From Neisseria sicca 4320 (lineage in GTDB: Bacteria > Pseudomonadota > Gammaproteobacteria > Burkholderiales > Neisseriaceae), in assembly GCF_000193735.1 (NCBI RefSeq), contig NZ_AEPF01000049.1, positions 1 to 27,384 on the forward strand: a stretch of DNA of 27,384 bases. The letters are read 5' to 3'. This document shows, piece by piece, positions 6,296 to 13,333 of this stretch. The notes under the pieces are model-generated. The model was not told the origin of the DNA. It saw only the letters and a list, made by a program, of their open reading frames with translations, and did not search any database. Each line of letters begins with the position of its first letter. Position 1 is the stretch's first letter. The position numbers and the translations under genes were made by a program.

Positions 6296-7717
6296 TTACA
6301 CCGTTTGCGAATATTGGGCTTTGGTTTCCCTGTGGCGCAGATGGTAGTCGAACACCATGGCGATGTTGCGTATCAGGAAGCGGCCTTTAGGGGTAACGGT
6401 CAGCCCGTGCGGTTTCAGACGGACGAGTCCGAGGGAGGCGAGTTGTTCCAAGTCGGCAATTTCGTCTTTGAAATAACGGTCGAACGGAATGCCGAACACG
6501 CTTTCGTAGATTTGGTAATCCAAGGCGAAGCGACACATCAAATCTTGGATGATATTGCGGCGCAAAAGGTCGTCCTGATTGAGTTGGTAGCCGCGCATGA
6601 TGGGCAGGTGTCCTGCATCGAGCGCGGCATAGTAGGCGTCGATGTCGCGTTCGTTTTGGGAGTAGGTGCTGCCGATTTTGCCGATGGAAGATACGCCGAT
6701 GGCGACCAAATCGCAGTCCGCGTAGGTCGAGTAGCCTTGAAAGTTGCGCTGGAGGAAGCCTTCTTTGAGGGCGATGGAGAGTTCGTCATCGGGTTTGGCG
6801 AAATGGTCCATGCCGATGAAGACATAGCCGCGTTCGGTCAGGGTTTGGACGCAATATTGCAGCATATCGAGTTTTTCTTCGCTGCCGGGAACGGCTTCAG
6901 TATCGATGCGGCGTTGCGGCTTGAAGATATGCGGCAGGTGGGCGTAGTGATAAAGGGCAAGGCGGTCAGGATCGAGCGACAATACAGTATCAATGGTGGT
7001 TTTGATGCTTTCGGCAGTTTGGTGCGGCAGACCGTAAATCAAATCGACGCTGACGGATTTGAATCCCGCTTCGCGTGCAGCATCGATGACTTCTTTGGTT
7101 TCATCGTAGCTTTGGATGCGGTTGACCGCTTCCTGCACTTTGGGATCAAAGTCCTGAATACCGACACTCATGCGGTTGAAGCCGAGCTTGCCGAGCATGA
7201 GAACAGTTTCGCGACTGACTTTGCGCGGGTCGATTTCAATGGAGTATTCGCCGCTGGGGATCAGTTGGAAATGTTTGCGTATCATGCGGAATACTCGTTC
7301 GATTTGGTCGTCGCTCAAAAAGGTCGGCGTACCGCCGCCGAAGTGCAGTTGCGCGAGCTGATGCCGTCCGCCCAGATGCGGGGCGAGCAATTCCATTTCT
7401 TTCTCAAGATATTCGATGTAGGCATCGGCGCGGCTTTTGTCTTTGGTGATGATTTTATTGCAGCCGCAGTAGTAGCAGATGGTATTGCAAAAGGGGATAT
7501 GGATATAAAGCGAAAGAGGCTTGTTCAAAGCCCCCATACTGCGCTGATTCAAGGCATTGATATATTCGGCTTCACGAAATCCGTCATGAAAACGGTCGGC
7601 TGTGGGGTAGGAAGTGTAGCGCGGACCACTGGACGGAAGACTGGCGATGAGTTCGCGGTCAAACTCAGGCTTGTCATTGTTTCTATTGTGATTATTTTGT
7701 ATTGGTATTACTTTCAT
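6296..7717 (-). CDS. hemN: Oxygen-independent coproporphyrinogen III dehydrogenase
   Basis: Radical SAM enzyme that decarboxylates coproporphyrinogen III to protoporphyrinogen IX when oxygen is scarce, a cytoplasmic step of heme synthesis. The 473-aa length matches true HemN. Diagnostic features are GPRYTSYPTA (31-40), the cluster-binding cysteines in CNTICYYCGC (C77, C81, C84 plus the extra HemN cysteine C86) and GGGTP (127-131), which contacts SAM. True HemN is separated from HemW-type proteins by the CxxxCxxCxC pattern, and that is what is seen. It is divergent from fnr, and an FNR-type site lies between the two, consistent with oxygen-responsive control. The ribosome site is weak. Confidence 0.95.
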   Translation of the reverse strand: MKVIPIQNNHNRNNDKPEFDRELIASLPSSGPRYTSYPTADRFHDGFREAEYINALNQRSMGALNKPLSLYIHIPFCNTICYYCGCNKIITKDKSRADAYIEYLEKEMELLAPHLGGRHQLAQLHFGGGTPTFLSDDQIERVFRMIRKHFQLIPSGEYSIEIDPRKVSRETVLMLGKLGFNRMSVGIQDFDPKVQEAVNRIQSYDETKEVIDAAREAGFKSVSVDLIYGLPHQTAESIKTTIDTVLSLDPDRLALYHYAHLPHIFKPQRRIDTEAVPGSEEKLDMLQYCVQTLTERGYVFIGMDHFAKPDDELSIALKEGFLQRNFQGYSTYADCDLVAIGVSSIGKIGSTYSQNERDIDAYYAALDAGHLPIMRGYQLNQDDLLRRNIIQDLMCRFALDYQIYESVFGIPFDRYFKDEIADLEQLASLGLVRLKPHGLTVTPKGRFLIRNIAMVFDYHLRHRETKAQYSQTV

Positions 7718-7796
7718 GGCATGTGCGTGTTTAGAGTAATGATGTTAGGCAATTTTCGGATAGTTTGGTAGAATGCCACAGTATGATAAACCTGTC

Positions 7797-7810
7797 TTGA
7801 TATGTGTCAA
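7797..7810. promoter_or_regulatory. FNR-type operator between hemN and fnr
   Basis: TTGAT-ATGT-GTCAA matches the FNR consensus TTGAT-N4-ATCAA at 9 of 10 fixed positions. Its centre lies about 86 bp before the hemN start and 56 bp before the fnr start. I cannot assign clear -10 boxes, so whether it activates hemN, autoregulates fnr, or both, is open. Confidence 0.7.
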
Positions 7811-7859
7811 TAACTTACGTAATCATGACAGGATAAAAACCTTAATTTAAGGGTATTTT

Positions 7860-8594
7860 ATGACCACACACAATGCCTTGCATCAGATGAAAACCCTGTG
7901 TTCTTCCTGTTCGCTGCGTGAACTCTGCCTGCCTGTCGGGCTTTTGCCCAATGAGTTTGCCCAATTGGACGCGGTCATCCGACAGAGCCGCCGCTTGAAG
8001 AAAGGGGAATATCTGTTCCGCACCGGTGAGCCTTTCGCGTCACTGTTTGCCATCCGTGCCGGTTTTTTCAAAACCACGGTTGCCAGTCAGGACGGTCGCG
8101 ATCAGGTTACCGGCTTTTTTATGTCCGGCGAACTCATCGGTATGGACGGCATTTGTTCCCATATCCACAGCTGCGACGCGGTGGCTTTGGAAGACAGCGA
8201 AGTGTGTGAGCTGCCCTTCACCCATATCGAAGAGCTGGGGCACAACATCCCCAGCTTGAGAAGCCATTTTTTCCGGTTGATGAGCCGCGAAATCGTGCGC
8301 GACCAAGGCGTGATGCTGCTTTTGGGCAATATGCGCGCCGAAGAACGTCTGGCAGCGTTTTTGCTTAACCTGTCCCAACGCCTTTATTCGCGCGGATTTG
8401 CCGCCAACGATTTCATCCTGCGGATGTCGCGCGAAGAAATCGGCAGCTATTTAGGGCTGAAGCTCGAAACCGTCAGCCGCACGCTGTCCAAGTTCCATCA
8501 TGAAGGTTTGATTTCGGTCGAACACAAACACATCAAAATCCTCGACTCGCAAACCCTCAAAAAAATGGTTTCCGGCTGTTCGCACGCCATCTGA
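7860..8594 (+). CDS. fnr: FNR-type anaerobic transcriptional regulator
   Basis: Oxygen-sensing Crp/Fnr-family activator; a [4Fe-4S] cluster holds the active dimer together under oxygen limitation. The 244-aa protein has N-terminal cysteines C14, C17 and C23, and C116 in EDSEVCELPF, aligning with the fourth E. coli ligand. A cyclic-nucleotide-binding-like beta barrel fills residues 30-140. The C-terminal helix-turn-helix has recognition residues ETVSR (E..SR as in FNR, the pattern that reads TTGAT). The start is ATG with AAGGG upstream. In Neisseria, FNR controls denitrification (aniA) and other microaerobic genes; the neighbouring hemN is a plausible local target. Confidence 0.95.
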   Translation: MTTHNALHQMKTLCSSCSLRELCLPVGLLPNEFAQLDAVIRQSRRLKKGEYLFRTGEPFASLFAIRAGFFKTTVASQDGRDQVTGFFMSGELIGMDGICSHIHSCDAVALEDSEVCELPFTHIEELGHNIPSLRSHFFRLMSREIVRDQGVMLLLGNMRAEERLAAFLLNLSQRLYSRGFAANDFILRMSREEIGSYLGLKLETVSRTLSKFHHEGLISVEHKHIKILDSQTLKKMVSGCSHAI

Positions 8595-8633
8595 TTGATA
8601 CCGAGACTATTTTTAAACAAAACTCCAAAACTC

Positions 8634-8665
8634 AAAGTCGTCTGAAAAAATTTCAGACGATTTTT
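8634..8665 (+). terminator. Degenerate inverted-DUS terminator of fnr
   Basis: TCGTCTGAAA (8638-8647) and TTTCAGACGA (8651-8660) form a 10-bp stem followed by five T. Both arms lack the GG of the full DUS, so this copy should be a poor uptake signal but still a terminator. Confidence 0.75.
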
Positions 8666-8673
8666 CCATGCCT

Positions 8674-9123
8674 TTAACTTGTAGCATCTTCAGCATAATC
8701 AGCCCATTCTTTCAATAAACGGTGGCGTTTTTCAAATGTCCAACGCAAGGTTGGCAATCCGATTAGTCGATCAATCGTTTTTCCCAGCCCGAAAGTAAAT
8801 TCCACCTTATCCGTCACGCAGGTACGCCCACCGTAAGATTTGAATTCATGCGTATGGCGGAAGGAGCGGTAAATCCCGTTCAACATCAGGTCGGTAAACG
8901 ATTGGTGCGGCTCAAGCGAAATGATTTCGGCACGATGCCGCAACCAAATCCCGCAAACTCTGTATCTGAAATCCAAAATATCTCCCCACGCCCAGTATTC
9001 CTTTTCCGACAGCCATTGCACGTCAAACGGAAACTGACGGGTAAACCCGTGTCGGGAAGTGCAGTAGCGGAATATCGGTTCGAGCGGCGCATCCAGCCAG
9101 ACACTGCGGGTATCAGTCAGCAT
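8674..9123 (-). CDS. SRPBCC/START-like fold protein, 149 aa
   Basis: The protein resembles the SRPBCC ligand-binding superfamily (polyketide cyclase or coenzyme-Q-binding type). It begins with a short beta strand and DAPLEPIFRY, has the LDFRYRV and EIISLEPHQSFTDLM strand pattern, and ends with a long amphipathic helix (RWTFEKRHRLLKEWADYAED). No ligand or partner can be named from the sequence. I use the ATG at 9123; a longer frame starting at 9324 would be translated through the upstream DUS palindrome and is not credible. The ribosome site is weak. It is a single gene closed by the terminator shared with fnr. Confidence 0.65.
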   Translation of the reverse strand: MLTDTRSVWLDAPLEPIFRYCTSRHGFTRQFPFDVQWLSEKEYWAWGDILDFRYRVCGIWLRHRAEIISLEPHQSFTDLMLNGIYRSFRHTHEFKSYGGRTCVTDKVEFTFGLGKTIDRLIGLPTLRWTFEKRHRLLKEWADYAEDATS

Positions 9124-9230
9124 GATATTGACCGTTGTGGGCAAAGAAAGGGATATTGATAAGAGTAGTGTAGTTGGTATCAGTTCATCATTGCATTGGG
9201 CGACATGGTTTGTTTGGTATGGATAATAGA

Positions 9231-9265
9231 ATAAAGGTCGTCTGAAAATTTTCAGACGACCTTTT
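9231..9265 (-). terminator. Inverted-DUS terminator, left border of the abi-like gene
   Basis: A perfect 16-bp inverted DUS with no loop spacer lies just past the stop of the abi-like gene. The 33 bp from 9231 to 9263 are identical to 10513-10545 on the other side of that gene. Confidence 0.85.
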
Positions 9266-9268
9266 GAC

Positions 9269-10489
9269 TTATTCCTCATGTAAAAATAAGCCGGTGTTTT
9301 CTTCCGTATTTTGTAAAAATTCAATAATTTTTCTTGTTTTTTCTAGTTCATTCTCTACGTCCTGAATATCTTTCTCACGTTTCTCATAGTTTGCAAAAAC
9401 TAACTGTCTTTTAAGTGTTTCTTTTTTTCTTTGTAATTCATTTTTTTGCTGATTTAGTATTGATATAAATCTGCTTTTTGATTCATTGAATAATTCTACC
9501 ATTTTAGTAGGTAGCTTATTGTTTCCAAATGAAGGTTTTATATTATCAATACCCATTGTTGTTGTAAGATAGAGCCATATAAAATCATCATGATGTTTAA
9601 CTGGAAGGACAGTATCTTTCATACCTAATTGCATACCTAATTGCAGGTGTTCTAAAAAATTATATCTATTGAGTAACCCTTGAAAATTATTGAATGTTTT
9701 TGAATTTAAAGATAGGCAGTTTAAAGCAATTAATTTAAGGATTTCATTGGGGATAAAGGAGCGAAGTATATTGCTATATATTTTTTCTTGTGGATTAATA
9801 TATAAATTACTAATTTTCTCTCTGGATTTTTCGTCATCAGCAACATAATCTTCTATACTGATTTTATTATTTGTATTTCCATATGTGTCTTTGGATAAAT
9901 TTAGTGAGATTAATTTAAGTATCTGAAATAGTACAATGAAGTACCTTTTCAATTCAAGATTTTGTTGTATATTATTTGCGATGTAAAGATTAATTTTTAT
10001 TTGGTTGTCGCAAACGTTTGATTGGTAGATTTCTGAATACTTCTCATATATTTCATTAATGAATGAATCTTTACTATCATGTGTTTGATTGTATTTGTTT
10101 ATTTCATCAACATTTTTGACAAGGGTTTCAATTATTTTATTATGCTGCTCCAGCAAAGAAAAAAATGTCGATTCAAATTGTTGCAGATTAAAAATCTCTG
10201 ATTGGCGGCGTTGCTGTTCCGCCGCCTGTTTCAACTCTTCGCGCGTTGCTTGCATTTCCTGCGCTTGTTGATGAATGGTATAGAGCAAGCCGATAAGGGC
10301 TAGAAAGCTGATGATGGGGTTCAGCGTACCGCCCAGATAGTCGCCGAATGTTCCCCATGTGGCGGAATCGTTAGCAATGGGGAATGTTTTAAAATTGTTG
10401 ATATATCGTTCTAAAACAAAAATAAATGCTGCAACAGCGATTCCGCCTAATACCCATAATAAGCGGTTGGGTTTATTCCCTTTGTCCAT
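9269..10489 (-). CDS. Putative phage abortive infection protein (AbiC-like, membrane-anchored)
   Basis: The architecture matches the putAbiC family: two N-terminal membrane helices (about 10-28 and 57-73), the segment WGTFGDYLGGTLNPIISF (45-62), a coiled coil (74-98), then FFSLLEQHNKII (109-120) opening a helical cytoplasmic domain, and a C-terminal coiled coil (about 340-395). Members are annotated as phage-defence proteins by similarity to lactococcal AbiC; the mechanism is not known. The 406-aa frame is intact with ribosome site AAGGA before the ATG. DNA encoding residues beyond about 95 is strikingly AT-rich against the GC-rich neighbours, indicating transfer. Identical DUS palindromes flank the gene. 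No second defence gene adjoins, so it probably acts alone. The family assignment is from memory of motifs. Confidence 0.65.
   Translation of the reverse strand: MDKGNKPNRLLWVLGGIAVAAFIFVLERYINNFKTFPIANDSATWGTFGDYLGGTLNPIISFLALIGLLYTIHQQAQEMQATREELKQAAEQQRRQSEIFNLQQFESTFFSLLEQHNKIIETLVKNVDEINKYNQTHDSKDSFINEIYEKYSEIYQSNVCDNQIKINLYIANNIQQNLELKRYFIVLFQILKLISLNLSKDTYGNTNNKISIEDYVADDEKSREKISNLYINPQEKIYSNILRSFIPNEILKLIALNCLSLNSKTFNNFQGLLNRYNFLEHLQLGMQLGMKDTVLPVKHHDDFIWLYLTTTMGIDNIKPSFGNNKLPTKMVELFNESKSRFISILNQQKNELQRKKETLKRQLVFANYEKREKDIQDVENELEKTRKIIEFLQNTEENTGLFLHEE
9620..9643. repeat. 12-bp tandem duplication inside the abi-like gene
   Basis: CATACCTAATTG occurs twice in tandem (9620-9631 and 9632-9643), encoding a doubled QLGM motif around residues 283-290. 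It keeps the reading frame. Confidence 0.9.
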
Positions 10490-10512
10490 GGTTTTTCCTT
10501 TTATTTACATCT

Positions 10513-10545
10513 ATAAAGGTCGTCTGAAAATTTTCAGACGACCTT
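10513..10545 (-). terminator. Inverted-DUS terminator of ligA, right border of the abi-like gene
   Basis: An inverted DUS (10516-10545) with a perfect 15-bp stem lies between the ligA stop and the abi-like start on the minus strand, so the two genes are separate units. It is identical over 33 bp to the palindrome at 9231-9263. Confidence 0.8.
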
Positions 10546-10649
10546 ATTTTATAAATCCGAATCAGCAATTCTATGCCGTTGTTTCCGCATATGGGGGAAT
10601 TGCGATGCGGGAATTTCCTAGTTTAATCTGCGGTATGTTTGGCGGGTAT

Positions 10650-13187
10650 TCAGCCCAGCATCGCCAAAAGTTCTTCCTCGCTCAATACCGCCACACCCAA
10701 GGCATTGGCTTTTTCCAGCTTGCTGCCGGCGGCTTCTCCGGCGACGACGTAGTCGGTTTTTTTGGACACGCTGCCGGAAACTTTGCCGCCTGCGGCTTCG
10801 ATTAAGGCTTGGGCTTGGTCGCGTTTGAGTGTGGGCAGGGTGCCGGTTAACACGAAGGTTTTGCCTGCTACGGCTTCGTTGACGTCGTCTGAAACCGTTG
10901 CTTCTTGATTTCCAGACGACGTTTGGGCGAAGAAAGTTTTCAGGTTTTCGAGCAGGGCGGCGTTTTGTGTCTCGCTGCGCCATGCTTGCCAGTCGGCGGG
11001 GAGGGCTTTGTCGGTTTGCAGGCCTTCTATACTTTTGCCGGCGAGTTCCCATAAGGCTTGGGCTTTGTTTTCGCTGATTTTGAAACCGGGCAGGCGGGTA
11101 ATCCAACGCTGCGGCTCGGCGTGGCGGGCGGGCGGGATGGTGACGGCCTGGGTTTGCGGGGTAACGCCTGCGGCGAGCAGCTCGTCTATCATCGCCTGCT
11201 GCGCATCTTGGGCGAAGAAGTGGGCGATGGAGCGGGCGACGACGGTGCCGATGTCGGGCAGGCAGGCAAGGATGGGTTCGGGCGCGCGGCGGACGTGTTC
11301 CAGCGAACCGGATGCTTGCGCCAGTGTTTTTGCGGTGCGTTCGCCGACGTGGCGGATGCCGAGCGCGAACAGGAAGCGGGCGAGTTCGGGCGTTTTGCTG
11401 GCTTCTATGCCTGCGAGGATGTTTTCCGCCCACTTGGTCGGTTGTTTTTTGCTGTTTGGGGTGTTGGATTCAGGTAGGTCGTCTGAAACCGTCCCTGCGT
11501 CGCCGTTTTCGTTTTCAGACGACCCTTTATCCGCCGTTTCCTTCATCTTTTGCAAGGTCGGAATGTCGAGGCGGTAGAGGTCGGCGAAGTGGCGGACGAG
11601 GTCTTGGGCGACAAGCTGCTCGATTTGTTTTTGACCGAGTCCGTCGATGTCCATAGCCTTGCGCGAGGCGAAATGGATTAAGCCTTGTGCGCGTTGTGCC
11701 TGACAAAGCATACCGCCGCTGCATCGGGCGACGGCTTCACCTTCTTCGCGTTCGATTTCGCTGCGGCAGATGGGACAGTGGGTCGGCAGGCGGTAGGGCT
11801 TGTGGAGCGGAACGGATTGGGTTTGGTTTGCGGACGGTGTTTCGGCAAACAAGTCGTCTTGTTGCTGCTTGAGGTCGTCTGAAACGGCAACGGCGTTTTC
11901 CTGCATCGGGCGGCGTTCGAAAATCACGCGCACGACTTCGGGAATCACGTCTCCGGCGCGGCGCACGACGACGGTGTCGCCGACGCGAACGTCTTTACGC
12001 GATACTTCGTCCTGATTGTGCAGGGTGGCGTTGGTGACGGTTACGCCGCCGACGAATACGGGTTGCAGGCGGGCGACGGGGGTAACCGCGCCGGTGCGCC
12101 CGATTTGCACGTCAATCGCTTCGACGACAGTCAAGGCCTCTTCAGCGGGGAATTTGTGGGCAATCGCCCAGCGCGGCGCGCGGGAGATGAAGCCGAGTTC
12201 GCGCTGTTGCGCCAAACTGTTGACTTTAACCACCATGCCGTCGATTTCGTAGGGCAGTTCGGGGCGTTTTTGCTGCATTTGTTCGTAAAACGCCAATACT
12301 TCGTCGATATTTTTGAAACAGCCGAAATTGCCGTAGGGCAGGCTGAAGCCGAGCTCTTGGAAATAGGCGAGTTCTTGGATGTGTTCTTCCGCGACGAAAC
12401 CGCCTTGCTGACGGGCGACGGAGTAGGGGAAAAAGTGCAGTTTGCGTTGCGCGGTGATGCGCGAATCGAGTTGGCGCAGGCTGCCGGCGGCGGCGTTGCG
12501 CGGATTGGCAAAGGGTTTTTGCCCGTTTTCGGCTTGTCTTTTATTGAGGGCGGCGAAATCGGCTTTGAGCATCAGCACTTCGCCGCGCACTTCGATGAGT
12601 TCGGGCGGATTTTCGCCGTGCAGCCGCAGGGGGATGTTGGCGACGGTTTTGACGTTTTGGGTAACGTCTTCGCCGGTCGTACCGTCGCCGCGCGTCGCCG
12701 CCTGCACCAATACGCCGTCGCGGTAGAGCAGGCTGATGGCGAGGCCGTCGAATTTGGGTTCGATAACGTATTCGGGATTGCCGCCGTCCAAGCCGTCGCG
12801 CACGCGTTGGTCGAAAGCGTACATTTCGGCATGATCGAACACGCCGTTTTCATCTTGCGGGGAGAAGGCGTTGGTCAGCGACAGCATCGGCACTTCGTGG
12901 CGCACTTCGGCAAATCCCGCCAAAGGCTCGCCGCCGACGCGCTGTGTCGGGCTGTCGGGCAGCTTGAGCTCGGGATGGTTTCGTTCCAACGCTTCGAGTT
13001 CGCGGAATAGTTTGTCGTATTCGGCATCGGGTACGCTGGGCGCGTCGAGGGTGTAGTATTCGTAGGCGTAGCGGTTGAGGAGGTCGGTAAGGTGGCGGAT
13101 GTGTTGTGTGGCAAATTGTTTTATATCACTATCAGACGGTTTAAGAAGATTGGTAAGGTTAGTGTTATGTTTTGAGTTTGGATTCAT
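10650..13187 (-). CDS. ligA: NAD-dependent DNA ligase
   Basis: Seals nicks in duplex DNA during replication and repair using NAD+. Domains in order: Ia and adenylation domain with active-site K145 in EPKFDG, OB fold (about 350-425), zinc finger cysteines C471, C474, C489 and C495, helix-hairpin-helix repeats (about 505-680), and a C-terminal BRCT domain (about 772-845). At 845 aa it is far longer than E. coli LigA (671), as in other Neisseria. The excess is partly in three linkers near residues 426-465, 552-585 and 755-772. Each linker contains DUS-encoded residues (VSDD, SSEN), and two of them contain inverted DUS pairs. It follows zipA, a conserved pairing, but a zipA terminator intervenes. 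No clear ligA promoter was found. Confidence 0.96.
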   Translation of the reverse strand: MNPNSKHNTNLTNLLKPSDSDIKQFATQHIRHLTDLLNRYAYEYYTLDAPSVPDAEYDKLFRELEALERNHPELKLPDSPTQRVGGEPLAGFAEVRHEVPMLSLTNAFSPQDENGVFDHAEMYAFDQRVRDGLDGGNPEYVIEPKFDGLAISLLYRDGVLVQAATRGDGTTGEDVTQNVKTVANIPLRLHGENPPELIEVRGEVLMLKADFAALNKRQAENGQKPFANPRNAAAGSLRQLDSRITAQRKLHFFPYSVARQQGGFVAEEHIQELAYFQELGFSLPYGNFGCFKNIDEVLAFYEQMQQKRPELPYEIDGMVVKVNSLAQQRELGFISRAPRWAIAHKFPAEEALTVVEAIDVQIGRTGAVTPVARLQPVFVGGVTVTNATLHNQDEVSRKDVRVGDTVVVRRAGDVIPEVVRVIFERRPMQENAVAVSDDLKQQQDDLFAETPSANQTQSVPLHKPYRLPTHCPICRSEIEREEGEAVARCSGGMLCQAQRAQGLIHFASRKAMDIDGLGQKQIEQLVAQDLVRHFADLYRLDIPTLQKMKETADKGSSENENGDAGTVSDDLPESNTPNSKKQPTKWAENILAGIEASKTPELARFLFALGIRHVGERTAKTLAQASGSLEHVRRAPEPILACLPDIGTVVARSIAHFFAQDAQQAMIDELLAAGVTPQTQAVTIPPARHAEPQRWITRLPGFKISENKAQALWELAGKSIEGLQTDKALPADWQAWRSETQNAALLENLKTFFAQTSSGNQEATVSDDVNEAVAGKTFVLTGTLPTLKRDQAQALIEAAGGKVSGSVSKKTDYVVAGEAAGSKLEKANALGVAVLSEEELLAMLG
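10883..10924. repeat. Inverted DUS-like pair inside ligA (third linker)
   Basis: ACGTCGTCTGAAA and, further on, the inverse TTTCCAGACGACGT lie within the coding sequence just before the BRCT domain. Both arms begin ACGT rather than AGGT, and one carries an extra C, so they are imperfect uptake sequences. They encode the VSDD and TSSGN residues of the linker. Confidence 0.75.
11475..11526. repeat. Inverted DUS pair inside ligA (second linker)
   Basis: AGGTCGTCTGAAA and an inverted copy ending in AGACGACCC flank about 25 bp of coding DNA encoding an Asn/Asp/Glu-rich linker (about residues 553-572). The pair can fold as a hairpin in DNA or mRNA, yet the reading frame continues through it. Confidence 0.85.
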
Positions 13188-13196
13188 GAGAGAAGG

Positions 13197-13249
13197 TTTC
13201 AGACGACCTTTGTCTGATACGGGATGGGACGGTCAAAGGTCGTCTGAAA
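13197..13249 (-). repeat. Inverted DUS pair in the ligA leader
   Basis: TTTCAGACGACCTTT (13197-13211) and AAAGGTCGTCTGAAA (13235-13249) can form a 15-bp stem with a 23-nt loop. It ends about 9 nt upstream of the ligA ATG, so it could mask the already weak ribosome site. Confidence 0.75.
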
Positions 13250-13282
13250 AAGGATAGGTTGAAAACAGTTGAATTTTACCCG

Positions 13283-13319
13283 AAAAAAAGCGGATATGCC
13301 GTAACGACATATCCGCTTT
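13283..13319 (-). terminator. Intrinsic terminator of zipA (not DUS-based)
   Basis: On the minus strand, AAAGCGGATATG and CATATCCGCTTT form a 12-bp stem with a 9-nt loop, followed by a run of T (13289-13283). It lies 14 bp past the zipA stop codon, and it is one of the few terminators here that does not use DUS. Confidence 0.85.
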
Positions 13320-13333
13320 GATTACATTCGATT

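Noticed and set aside
6305..7771. Long plus-strand open frame (488 codons) opposite hemN
   Set aside because: It is the antisense frame of a GC-rich conserved gene; hemN has complete catalytic motifs, and the opposite frame shows no family resemblance.
9124..9324. 67-residue N-terminal extension of the SRPBCC protein
   Set aside because: It reads through the DUS palindrome and into the 3' end of the abi-like gene; the sequence looks like translated intergenic DNA.
9231..10545. Insertion sequence carrying the abi-like gene
   Set aside because: No transposase or target duplication; the flanking identical palindromes are DUS pairs of the type found at most gene ends here.
12018..13010. Long plus-strand open frame (330 codons) opposite ligA
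   Set aside because: Antisense shadow of the ligase adenylation and OB domains, with no ribosome site or recognisable motif.
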